A stretch of DNA of 32,675 nucleotides, taken from NCBI GenBank assembly GCA_016463225.1, contig JAEMRT010000055.1, positions 1-32,675 on the forward strand, given 5' to 3'. The position numbers were made by a program, and so were the translations under genes. Position 1 is the first letter of the stretch; every line of letters begins with the position of its first letter. The notes beneath the pieces are model-generated. The model saw only the letters and a list, made by a program, of their open reading frames with translations. It made no database searches and was not told where the DNA came from. This document shows, one piece after another, positions 24,277-32,098 of this stretch. The DNA comes from Sphingopyxis sp. Its GTDB lineage: Bacteria > Pseudomonadota > Alphaproteobacteria > Sphingomonadales > Sphingomonadaceae.

Positions 24277-24312
24277 CTGCGACCTCTACGTAGCGACGGG
24301 ACGAGGCGCGAT

Positions 24313-24765
24313 ATGCGATCGATGGTGCAATCGTCACACGGGTGTCCGCTTCTCGCAATGCCATCGGTCCGTTCCACTCAGCATGATGGCAGATACACCA
24401 TCCTCGTCTCCGACGACGATCCCGGCGTGCGGCGTGGCCTCCAGCTGCTGCTGAGATCGCGCGGCTATGCCGTGTGGGGATATACGACCGGCCACGCGCT
24501 GTTGGCCGACCCCCGCGCGAAGGAGGCAGACTGCGTCATCCTCGACTATCGCATGCCCGACATCGACGGATTCGCGATGCTGCGTCACCTTCGCGAGATC
24601 GGATGGTCGGGACGCGCGATCATGATCTCAGGCTTTCATGACACGCTGCTGGCCTCGCGGGCCGCTGAGGCGGGCTTCGATCATGTTCTCGCAAAGCCGC
24701 TGATCGGCAGGGCTTTGCTCGAAGTGTTGGACCGGCACCGCATCGAGACGCTTCGAAAGCATTGA
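24313..24765 (+). CDS. Single-domain response regulator (receiver only)
   Basis: 150 residues from ATG 24313, which has a GAGG at suitable distance; ATG 24358 is an alternative that trims a non-conserved head. Only a receiver is present: SDDDPGVRRGL, Asp78 in VILDYRMPDIDG, MISGFHD with Ser in place of the usual Thr, and LAKPLIG with the Lys. There is no output domain. It follows fixLJ by 36 nt in the same direction and may compete for, or relay, phosphate from FixL, or regulate the pair. A FixT-like inhibitory role is possible but unproven. Confidence 0.82.
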   Translation: MRSMVQSSHGCPLLAMPSVRSTQHDGRYTILVSDDDPGVRRGLQLLLRSRGYAVWGYTTGHALLADPRAKEADCVILDYRMPDIDGFAMLRHLREIGWSGRAIMISGFHDTLLASRAAEAGFDHVLAKPLIGRALLEVLDRHRIETLRKH

Positions 24766-24827
24766 ATTGTGGCGGCCGGCCCCCGGCAGCCTCAGCCCGG
24801 CGCGATGTGGAAAGCCGATCTGCGCCG

Positions 24828-25315
24828 TCAAAGCCAGTGGCTACGTTTGAACCGGATGTAGAGCCCAATGCAGACCGCAGCGATGACGCCGAGGATGACG
24901 AAATATCCCCATTGCGTCTTCAGTTCGGGCATATTCTCGAAATTCATGCCGTAGATTCCGGCAATCGCGGTAGGCACCGCGAGGATCGCAGCCCGGGCGG
25001 CAAGCTAACGGGTGATCGCACCTTGGCGCTGCTGTTCGAGCAGGTGACTCGCCTCGAACACCGAGATCAGGATGTCGCGGATGCCGGTGATGGCGCTCTC
25101 AACCCTGAGCATGTGATCGTCGAGCTTCGAAATCTGGTGGCCGTTGTCGGCACCTTCCATGGCAAGCGGGTGAAGGCCGTAATTCCCGGCGATGTCGGCA
25201 AGTTCTGTTTCGCTGGGCTGGGACATTTTGATCCACACGAAGTCATCCTTGCCGACGTGCTCGCACGCCGGATCGATCAGGGTCGCCGGCCGTAGCCGTT
25301 TGCCATTGTGACAAA
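24828..25315 (-). pseudogene. corA: CorA-family Mg2+/Co2+ channel, degraded
   Basis: The C-terminal end of CorA is readable on the minus strand: IAGIYGMNFENMP carries the YGMNF signature of the pore, and the second helix follows to the end at 24828. In front of it TAG (25005-25007) interrupts ITR-stop-LAARAAILAVPTA. Further upstream, SAITGIRDILISVFEASHLL joins abruptly to an N-terminal fragment (DDFVWIKMSQPSETELADIA, then NYGLHPLAME), so about half of the normal 300-plus residues are missing. An internal deletion and a nonsense codon make it nonfunctional. The 5' limit is approximate. Confidence 0.75.
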
Positions 25316-25741
25316 GAACGGCGGCGGCGACCGGAAGCCGTGTGCCTCGCCTATTGAGACGCGCGCACAAACACTCGTCATTCTTCAAGCCCAATCGCAG
25401 GAAGAAGAAGGCGGCGCGCAGCAATTCGAGCGAGAGCTTATAGAAAATGCGGCGGAGCGTTGGGTTTCGCAGAAGGCCGCTCCCGTTCATGACGCGCGTG
25501 GCTGGGCGGCGCGCTGCCACATCAAGGGCACGCAGACTGCGAAGGTCTGCGCACCCTTGATTGGCGACCGCGAGGGTTTTCCTCTCTTGCGATGGTACCA
25601 AGCGATTGCCCGTGTGGCGCCTCTGCAATCGTGTCGGATGACTATACCTAAGTATCGGATAACGGCGCTGACGACAGGGTTGCCGGGCCCCGGTGAGGCG
25701 CGTCGCACCGCGCGGAGACGAAAGCTGGAAGACGGAAAAGC
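25316..25741. other. Gene-poor stretch between the corA remnant and the dehydrogenase gene
   Basis: Open frames here have poor codon pattern and no known motif. The minus-strand frame with LSLELLRAAFFFLRLGLKN might be a remnant but is not assigned. ATACCTAAGTAT at 25644-25655 resembles a palindrome at 27618-27631. Confidence 0.3.
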
Positions 25742-26572
25742 TCAACTGTCGAAAGCGACCGAGCGCGCGAGCGCTTCCTGGGACTGCAGAAAGGCGAGCC
25801 GCGATTGCAGCGCCGCCTGGACAACGCCGAAAGCGTCACCCCCCAGAGTCACGCGCAGCGGCGGATGGTCGCTGGTTGCGACATCAACGATCCCTTGCGC
25901 GATCTTTTGCGGGTCGAGCGTGTAGAGCTCGTTTCCGGCGGTCTCGAACATCTTGCGGATATGGCCGGCGGGCGTATCGCGATACGCGGCGATCTCGCTG
26001 GCGAATTGCAGATTGTGGCTGAAGCTGGTGCGCGCCCCGCCCGGCTCGATCAGTGTCACGAACAGGTTGAAGGGTTCAAGCTCCTGGCGGAGGCATTCGC
26101 TGAAGCCCTCCAGGCCCCATTTGGCCACATGATAGAGACTGCTCGTCGGAAGCGAGCCCTGACCACTAGCGCTGGAGATCTGGATGATCCGGCCGCTCCC
26201 GCGCAGCCGCATGGCGGGGACAAAGGCGCGGGTGATGTGGATGGGCGCCATGAGATTGAGCGCGATCTGGCCTTCGACCTCGGCGTCCGACATCTCTTCG
26301 GTGGCGCCGATCACGCCGCCGCCGGCGTTGTTGACCAGAATATCGACGGGTCGACGCGCCTGCGCCCGGGCCACGACCGCAGCAATATCGTCCTTGACCG
26401 TGACGTCGAGCGCTTCGACGCGCAGCTGGCTCGGATATTTCGCCGCGAGATCATCGAGGCTTTCGGGCTTGCGGGCCGTCGCGGTAAGGTCGTCGCCAGC
26501 GGCCAGGATCAGTTCGGCCAGATGGCGGCCGATGCCGCTGGACGCGCCCGTGAGAAACCAGTGATTGGACAT
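25742..26572 (-). CDS. Short-chain dehydrogenase/reductase (SDR family)
   Basis: 276 residues, typical for a classical SDR. The Rossmann nucleotide-binding motif TGASSGIG is at residues 8-15, NNAG at 81-84, the catalytic Ser in QISSAS at about 133-136, and Tyr147 and Lys151 in YHVAK. A PGG segment at about 188 (IEPGGARTSF) closes the cofactor site. It is an NAD(P)-dependent alcohol or ketone oxidoreductase of unknown substrate, probably cytoplasmic. It is divergent from a TetR-type gene with a palindromic site in the 54-70 bp between them, the common arrangement for a repressor and the enzyme it controls. Confidence 0.9.
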   Translation of the reverse strand: MSNHWFLTGASSGIGRHLAELILAAGDDLTATARKPESLDDLAAKYPSQLRVEALDVTVKDDIAAVVARAQARRPVDILVNNAGGGVIGATEEMSDAEVEGQIALNLMAPIHITRAFVPAMRLRGSGRIIQISSASGQGSLPTSSLYHVAKWGLEGFSECLRQELEPFNLFVTLIEPGGARTSFSHNLQFASEIAAYRDTPAGHIRKMFETAGNELYTLDPQKIAQGIVDVATSDHPPLRVTLGGDAFGVVQAALQSRLAFLQSQEALARSVAFDS

Positions 26573-26587
26573 ATGTTACTCCATATA

Positions 26588-26605
26588 TTACCAACTGGTA
26601 GGTAA
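26588..26605. promoter_or_regulatory. Candidate TetR operator between the SDR and tetR genes
   Basis: TTACCAACTGGTAGGTAA is a near-perfect palindrome (TTACC with GGTAA at the ends, ACC-x4-GGT at the core). It lies between the two divergent start codons (26572 and 26642), where it can block both promoters. Its partner is inferred from position. Confidence 0.7.
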
Positions 26606-26641
26606 CTTGAAACCTGGAATGCGTCAATGCTTGGAGGTGTG

Positions 26642-27208
26642 ATGAAGCAACGAACCCGGCGGAATGCCGCACAGAGCCGCGAGACGCTCCTGGCTGCAGC
26701 GACCGAGGAGTTCGCGTCCCATGGGCTGGCGGGCGCGCGGATCGACCGGATTGCGCAGGCGGCGGGTATCAGCAAGCCGATGCTCTACACCTATTTCGGG
26801 GACAAGGAGGCGCTCTTCGATGCCGCGCTGACGCAGGAAGTGATGGACGCGGCGCAGGCCGATCGCTTCGATCCCAATGATCTTGAGGGTTATGCGGGGC
26901 GCACCTATGACTTGCTGGTCGAACGCCCGCGCCTGTGGAGGCTGCTGACCTGGCATCATTTGGAGCGTGGCCAGGATGTTCTGATGCTCCCGGCCGGCGA
27001 GGTCCTTCTCGGGGAGAAGCTGGACGGGATCGCAGCGGCGCAGGCCGAGGGGCGGATCGTCGCCGACTTCACGCCCCTGGATGTCGTCCGGCTTGTCGCC
27101 GCCCTCACCCAGCTCTGGTGCATGACCGGAGCTGCACGCGACGCTGCCGAGCACGCGGCGCGCCGGGCGACGATCATGCGGGCGGTGGGGCGACTGCTGC
27201 GCGTGTGA
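26642..27208 (+). CDS. TetR-family transcriptional repressor
   Basis: 188 residues from ATG 26642, chosen for the GGAGG just upstream; ATG 26627 lacks a ribosome-binding site. The N-terminal helix-turn-helix is clear: AQSRETLLAAATEEFASHGL, then RIDRIAQAAGISKPMLYTYF and GDKEALF. The C-terminal helical ligand domain (about 60-188) is variable, with WRLLTWHHLERG and LVAALTQLWCMTGA. It likely represses the divergent SDR gene and itself from the palindrome at 26588-26605. The ligand is unknown. Confidence 0.9.
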   Translation: MKQRTRRNAAQSRETLLAAATEEFASHGLAGARIDRIAQAAGISKPMLYTYFGDKEALFDAALTQEVMDAAQADRFDPNDLEGYAGRTYDLLVERPRLWRLLTWHHLERGQDVLMLPAGEVLLGEKLDGIAAAQAEGRIVADFTPLDVVRLVAALTQLWCMTGAARDAAEHAARRATIMRAVGRLLRV

Positions 27209-27617
27209 TCGTGCGAGGCGCGAGCTGCACGCCCGCGCGCCGACCGGGACACAGCAAGCATTTTTCGCAACCTGCCGTACTGCCCAGCGGCAAAATCAGG
27301 GCGGCTCATGCACAAGCCGGCCCGTCGGCTCCGCGGATGCGATCGACGTTCGAGGACTGCGCCGCCACTGCCGAACCGGATTGGATCATCGCCAAGTGAC
27401 CCAGTGGCTGCGCGACGATCTCAGGTCGCCGGACTCGTCGCACGACGTTTCGTCAGGAGTCGTTTCATCTGCCTCAAAAGGCGAACCTGCGGCTCAATCC
27501 GGAAGAAGGCGCGACACATCCAGGAAACGAGGATCAAATGCGGTCCGCATCGGTATTACTTTCCCTGGCGCGTGCAAGCTCAGCAAAGGACTAATGTTCC
27601 CGGAGCATCTCTAGCGC

Positions 27618-27631
27618 TATACCTAGGTATA
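27618..27631. repeat. 14-bp perfect palindrome
   Basis: TATACCTAGGTATA reads the same on both strands. A one-mismatch relative of its core lies at 25644-25655. Its role is unknown; a regulator site is possible. Confidence 0.5.
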
Positions 27632-27795
27632 TCACGCCGACACCAATAACATGTGATCATGCCGCTTCGCATTCTTGCCGGCCAAATGTCCCGATCATCA
27701 AATCGAAGCGTGCGAGGCTGTATTACCATATGATATTCTATCTCCTATCTCAGCAGCTTTGCAAATGAGCGCTCGCAAAAATATCTCTTCAGTCA

Positions 27796-27823
27796 TGAGG
27801 GTTCGACGTCTGGCGTGCGTATT
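27796..27823 (+). promoter_or_regulatory. Predicted ECF-sigma promoter for the TonB receptor-PepSY operon
   Basis: TGAGGG (27796-27801), a 16-nt spacer, then CGTATT (27818-27823) followed by ATAG. Both hexamers and the spacing match the copy in front of the multicopper oxidase exactly, although the spacer is different. The receptor ATG lies 123 nt downstream of the -10 element. Confidence 0.7.
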
Positions 27824-27946
27824 ATAGCTATATCTATATCTAAATTTCACGAGAATAAGGTATTGGAAAAACAGGAAAAATACTGTTGACCTGTATATAC
27901 AACTGATGTTGTCTGTGGCTGTTCTAAAACGTCAGGGGGATTGCAC

Positions 27947-30649
27947 ATGACCATCAGGATGGCCCTGCTCGGCAGCGCCGCCATCGTCGCGGGCTGCGCC
28001 GCGCCGGCTCTCGCTCAGGCCGATCCGACACCGCAGCCAAAAGCACAAGTCCTGGGGGATGACAGCGACATCGTCGTTACCGGCTCACGAATCCGTCGGC
28101 AGGATCTGGCCGGGGTTGGACCGGCCACCGTGGTCACCGCCGAGCAGATCCAAAATACCGGCATCGTCAATATCGAAACCGCCTTGCAGCGTTTGCCGGC
28201 CAATGCCGGCTTCGCGGGCAACCAGACATCGGCCTACTGGACCAACAACGGTTATGGCACTGCTCAGGTCAATCTGCGCGGCCTCGGCATCAAGCGCACA
28301 CTCGTGCTCCTCAACGGCCGACGTCTCGTCGCGGGCGGCACCGGCGCCAATTCCTCACCCGATCTCAACATGATCCCGGTCGTGGCGCTGGCACGCACCG
28401 ATGTCCTCAAGGATGGCGCGTCCGCTATCTACGGGGCCGATGCCATGGCCGGCGTGGTCAACCTTGTCACGCGCACCGATTATGAAGGCCTGGGTCTCAG
28501 CGTCCGACAAGGCATTACCGAGCGCGGCGACGGCTCCGATCTCACCGCGGACCTACTTTGGGGCATTCGCAACGATCGTGGCGGGTTCATGGCAGCAGTC
28601 ACCTACCAGAAGACCAGCGCCGTCAACATGGCCTCGCGTGCGCCCTGCTCGCTCGCTGAAACGACGCCGGGCTCGCTGAGCTGCGTCAACAGCGCCTCGA
28701 CGATCGGCGGACGCGCGGTGCTGCCCAACGGCCAACAGATCAACTTCAACCAGGTACCCGGAGGGAACGGGAACTTCTACGAGCCTTACAGTCCCGCCAA
28801 GCACAACTTCAACTCGAACCCGTTTCTCAATGCGGTCAGCCCAGTCGAGCGCGTCAGCACGGCCTTCTTCGCGGACTATGCGCTGACCGACGGTATCCAG
28901 GCGTTCGGCGAGTTCCTCTATACGTTCCGCAAGTCGAATCAGATCGCGACACCCGGCACGCTGCGCAATCTCTCGATACCAGCCAGCAATCCGACCAATC
29001 CGACCGGCCAGAACCTGGTCCTGGCCCAGCGCCGCCTCGCCGAACCCGGCGCGCGCCACTTCTTCCAGGAGACCGATACCTGGCAAGGCACCTTCGGGCT
29101 GCGCGGCAAGCTGGCGAACGACTGGGCCTGGGAAGTCGCGGGCAGCTTCGGGCGTAACACGGCCGTCGACGGCTCGACCAACATCGCCAATCTCGAGCGC
29201 GTCGCGAACACGCTCGACAGGAGCAAATGCTCCAGCACGGCGGGCGCGGCCATCCCCTGCGGTGACTATCTTGGGTTCGGAGACCTGACACCTCAGGTTC
29301 TGGATTATATTCTGTTCACCTCGCGCGATCGCGGAGGCAACGAACTCGGCACGGTCACGGCTGACCTCAACGGCGATCTCTTCTCCCTTCCAGCCGGCGC
29401 GGTGTCCTTCGCCACCGGCGTGGTCTATCGGCGCGAAAAAGGCTGGCGCGATCCCGACCCGTTGACGGTGCTCGGCGTGGCGAACGTCAATCAGCAGGAT
29501 CCTATTTCGGGCTCGAGCACCGCCAAGGAAGCCTATCTCGAGCTATCGGTGCCGGTGCTTGCCAACACAGCTTTCGCCAAGGCGCTCACGCTCGATGGCG
29601 CAGTCCGCTACTCAGACTATAATCTCTTCGGGAGCGACTGGAATTACAAGCTCAGTGCCGACTGGGTAGTCAATGACAGCATCCGTCTGCGCGGCACTTA
29701 TGGGACGGGCTTTCGCATTCCCAACGTGCCGGAGCTTTTCGGCGGCGTCTCGGAAGGCAATCTGACCACGACCGATCCCTGCTCGCGCTACACCTCCAGC
29801 GGCAACGTGACCTTGATCGCCAATTGTCAGGCGTCCGGTGTGCCGGCCAACTATACGCAGCTCGGCACCACGATCCTCACCACAGTGGGCGGTAACCAGA
29901 GCCTTCGGCCCGAAAGCTCCACGACCTGGACCGTTGGTACGGTGATATCGCCGCGCGGCATCATCCCAGGGTTGTCGCTGACGGCAGACTGGTTCGACAT
30001 CAAGATCAAGGACGCGATCCGGGCCATTCCCGGCTCGACCAAGCTCGCAGTCTGCTATGCGAGCCAGAACCTGTCGCACCCGTTCTGCAGCGACTTTACG
30101 CGCAGCGCGCTGACCGGCGAGGTCACTTACCTCTCCGCCCAGCCCATCAACACCGGCCGCGAGGAGATGAATGGTCTCGATCTGGGTCTGGTGTACAGTG
30201 GTGCGGTGGGCGAGGTGAAGATCTCCTTGGATCTCAACATGACCTATCTCAACAAATATGTCGTAAACCCCTTCCCCGGCGGCGCGCCGATCTATTTCGA
30301 CGGGTTTATCGGGGGCGGCAATGGCGGCTATCCGAAATGGCGTGGTTATGGCGTGCTGACGGCGGAAAAGGACGGCATCAGCGCGACCTGGTCGACACAA
30401 TGGATCGGCAAGGCGACCGACTTCAACGCATCGGCCGGCGACATCGGCTACCGCACGCCGAACGTCTTCTACCACAATCTTCAGCTTGCCTTCGCGATCG
30501 ACGAGAAGACACGTTTCCAGATCGGGGCCGATAATCTGTTCGACCGCAAGGCGCCCTATATCCAGAGCTTCACCGATGCCAACACCGACACGATGACCTA
30601 TGATCTGCTCGGACGGCGCTTCTACGCCGGCTTCCGAACCGCGTTCTGA
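27947..30649 (+). CDS. TonB-dependent outer-membrane receptor
   Basis: 900 residues from ATG 27947 with AGGGGGA upstream; TTG 27941 is less likely. A signal peptide ends near APALAQA. The TonB-box-like start DIVVTGSRIRR leads into the plug domain: TALQRLPANAGF, VNLRGLGIKRTLVLLNGRR and SAIYGADAMAGVVNLVT. The 22-strand barrel follows with YGTGFRIPNVPELFGG and the closing FYAGFRTAF with a terminal Phe. Receptors of this shape import metal chelates, vitamins or sugars using energy from TonB. Two PepSY proteins follow and a copper-type ECF promoter precedes it, which suggests a metal-linked ligand. No strong His/Met cluster is seen. The substrate is unknown. Confidence 0.9.
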   Translation: MTIRMALLGSAAIVAGCAAPALAQADPTPQPKAQVLGDDSDIVVTGSRIRRQDLAGVGPATVVTAEQIQNTGIVNIETALQRLPANAGFAGNQTSAYWTNNGYGTAQVNLRGLGIKRTLVLLNGRRLVAGGTGANSSPDLNMIPVVALARTDVLKDGASAIYGADAMAGVVNLVTRTDYEGLGLSVRQGITERGDGSDLTADLLWGIRNDRGGFMAAVTYQKTSAVNMASRAPCSLAETTPGSLSCVNSASTIGGRAVLPNGQQINFNQVPGGNGNFYEPYSPAKHNFNSNPFLNAVSPVERVSTAFFADYALTDGIQAFGEFLYTFRKSNQIATPGTLRNLSIPASNPTNPTGQNLVLAQRRLAEPGARHFFQETDTWQGTFGLRGKLANDWAWEVAGSFGRNTAVDGSTNIANLERVANTLDRSKCSSTAGAAIPCGDYLGFGDLTPQVLDYILFTSRDRGGNELGTVTADLNGDLFSLPAGAVSFATGVVYRREKGWRDPDPLTVLGVANVNQQDPISGSSTAKEAYLELSVPVLANTAFAKALTLDGAVRYSDYNLFGSDWNYKLSADWVVNDSIRLRGTYGTGFRIPNVPELFGGVSEGNLTTTDPCSRYTSSGNVTLIANCQASGVPANYTQLGTTILTTVGGNQSLRPESSTTWTVGTVISPRGIIPGLSLTADWFDIKIKDAIRAIPGSTKLAVCYASQNLSHPFCSDFTRSALTGEVTYLSAQPINTGREEMNGLDLGLVYSGAVGEVKISLDLNMTYLNKYVVNPFPGGAPIYFDGFIGGGNGGYPKWRGYGVLTAEKDGISATWSTQWIGKATDFNASAGDIGYRTPNVFYHNLQLAFAIDEKTRFQIGADNLFDRKAPYIQSFTDANTDTMTYDLLGRRFYAGFRTAF

Positions 30650-30659
30650 AGGGCAGCAC

Positions 30660-31364
30660 ATGGCAATTCGCTGGCCTTTGGTCATCCGCCGGACGCACAA
30701 GTGGCTGGCCCTGATCGTCGGCGTCCAGGTTCTGCTCTGGACGCTGACCGGCTTCTATATGGTGGCCGTCCATATCGACATCATCCATGGCGACGATCTG
30801 GTCCGCCCACCGGTCGTCGCCCCCATCGACCTTGCGAGCTTCGTCCCGCCGGCGCGGATTGTTCAATCGGCTCCCGACGCGTCCGAGATCCGCCTGCAAC
30901 GGTTCATGGATCAGCCCGTCTGGCGCGCGCAAACCCCGGGTGGTCCAAGACTCTTCGATGCAGGTTCGGGACAGCCCATCCCCGATTTGAGCGAGGCACA
31001 AATCCGCGCCGCCGCTCGGCGCATCTACAGCGGCACCGGGGACATCGTCGCAGCCCGGCTGCTGACGACGGCGCCACTGGAAATGCAGGCGCGCAAGCCT
31101 CCCTATTGGCAGGTCGAATTCGATGCCTGGAACCGGCCAACCCTGTATCTCTCTCCGCAGACCGGTGAGCTGATCTCGCGCCGCCATGCGCTGTGGCGCG
31201 TGTTCGATTTCGCGTGGATGCTGCACATCATGGACTATGACGATCGCTCCGACGTCAACAATCCGCTGCTGCGCGTGGCGACCTGGAGTGCCCTTGCCAT
31301 GGCGCTGGCCGGGGCTTGGCTGCTGCTTTGGTCGTTCCCGCGGCGCAGGAAGAAGAAGGCATGA
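30660..31364 (+). CDS. PepSY-domain inner-membrane protein (first of two)
   Basis: 234 residues. An N-terminal transmembrane helix (RRTHKWLALIVGVQVLLWTL) is followed by a periplasmic domain with a PepSY-like unit (YWQVEFDAWNRPTLYLSPQT) and a second helix near the C-terminus (WSALAMALAGAWLLLW), with a His in MLHIMDYDDR just before it. This shape is found in PepSY_TM-type proteins coded beside TonB receptors, some of which act as ferric or cupric reductases or receptor partners. It starts 10 nt after the receptor stop with GAAGGG as ribosome-binding site, and ends in an ATGA overlap with the second copy. Confidence 0.82.
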   Translation: MAIRWPLVIRRTHKWLALIVGVQVLLWTLTGFYMVAVHIDIIHGDDLVRPPVVAPIDLASFVPPARIVQSAPDASEIRLQRFMDQPVWRAQTPGGPRLFDAGSGQPIPDLSEAQIRAAARRIYSGTGDIVAARLLTTAPLEMQARKPPYWQVEFDAWNRPTLYLSPQTGELISRRHALWRVFDFAWMLHIMDYDDRSDVNNPLLRVATWSALAMALAGAWLLLWSFPRRRKKKA

Positions 31365-32095
31365 AGAAAATCCGGTTCACCCCGCTCTTTTTTCGGCGCA
31401 TCCACAAATGGGTCGGCCTGATCCTGGGCGTGCAGTTTCTCCTTTGGGCTCTGAGCGGCTCGATGATGGCCTTGCTCGATCAGGAGAAGGTCGGCGGACA
31501 CAGTGCGCAGGCCAGCCATCAGCACGCCCTACCTGCCGGTGACTATATTGCGCCGGCAAAGCTCGCTCTTGATGGTCCCGTGCTCGGCATCGCCTTGCGG
31601 TCCCTTGCCACACGCCCCGTCTACGAGCTTCGATCCACCACGGGCACGCGGCTAATCGACGCGACGAGCGGCGCCCCGGTTCGGGTCGACGAGCAGGTCG
31701 CGCGCGACGTCGCGACGATGGTGAATGAAGCACCGATCCGCAAGGCAACGTTGCTCGCCGAACCGAATGTGGAAGCGCGCGAGCACGAAGGCACCATGTG
31801 GCGACTGGATTTCGCGGACGCAGAGAACAGCAGCGCCTACATCTCCGCCGACACCGGCCGATTCCTGGTCATGCGCGGCGACACATGGCGCACCTGGGAT
31901 TTCTTCTGGATGCTCCACAATATGGACTATGTGAACCGCACCAGCTTCAATCACCCGCTGATCGTCTTCGTTGCGTTCGGTACTTTGTGGCTGTCGGGGA
32001 CGGGCTTCTACCTGCTGTTTAAGAGCTTCAGTCGCGCCGACGTGCGATGGTTGCGGCGCAGGCGCAAATCGGCCGTCAAGTTGGGCGCGGGCTGA
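31361..32095 (+). CDS. PepSY-domain inner-membrane protein (second of two)
   Basis: 244 residues with the same plan as the gene before it. The first helix is RRIHKWVGLILGVQFLLWAL. A periplasmic part begins with a His-containing loop (GGHSAQASHQHALPAGD) and has two PepSY-like repeats (VYELRSTTGTRLIDATSG, then WRLDFADAENSSAYISADTG). The mirror motif MLHNMDYVNRTSFNHPL and the last helix end the protein. The two PepSY genes are probably an old duplication that now works as a pair; the matching His in MLH-x-MDY could bind heme or metal at the membrane. It is the last gene of the receptor operon and converges with the repressor gene at 32099. Confidence 0.82.
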   Translation: MKKIRFTPLFFRRIHKWVGLILGVQFLLWALSGSMMALLDQEKVGGHSAQASHQHALPAGDYIAPAKLALDGPVLGIALRSLATRPVYELRSTTGTRLIDATSGAPVRVDEQVARDVATMVNEAPIRKATLLAEPNVEAREHEGTMWRLDFADAENSSAYISADTGRFLVMRGDTWRTWDFFWMLHNMDYVNRTSFNHPLIVFVAFGTLWLSGTGFYLLFKSFSRADVRWLRRRRKSAVKLGAG

Positions 32096-32098
32096 TCG

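Larger units (their letters stand above)
27209..27946. other. Long non-coding region before the TonB receptor gene
   Basis: The first 400 nt are GC-rich and have no gene I can support. From about 27640 the sequence becomes AT-rich and promoter-like. It contains a 14-bp palindrome (27618-27631), the fourth ECF-type promoter copy (27796-27823) and a 120-nt leader before the receptor start with a short hairpin, ACAAC-TGAT-GTTGT. Confidence 0.5.
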
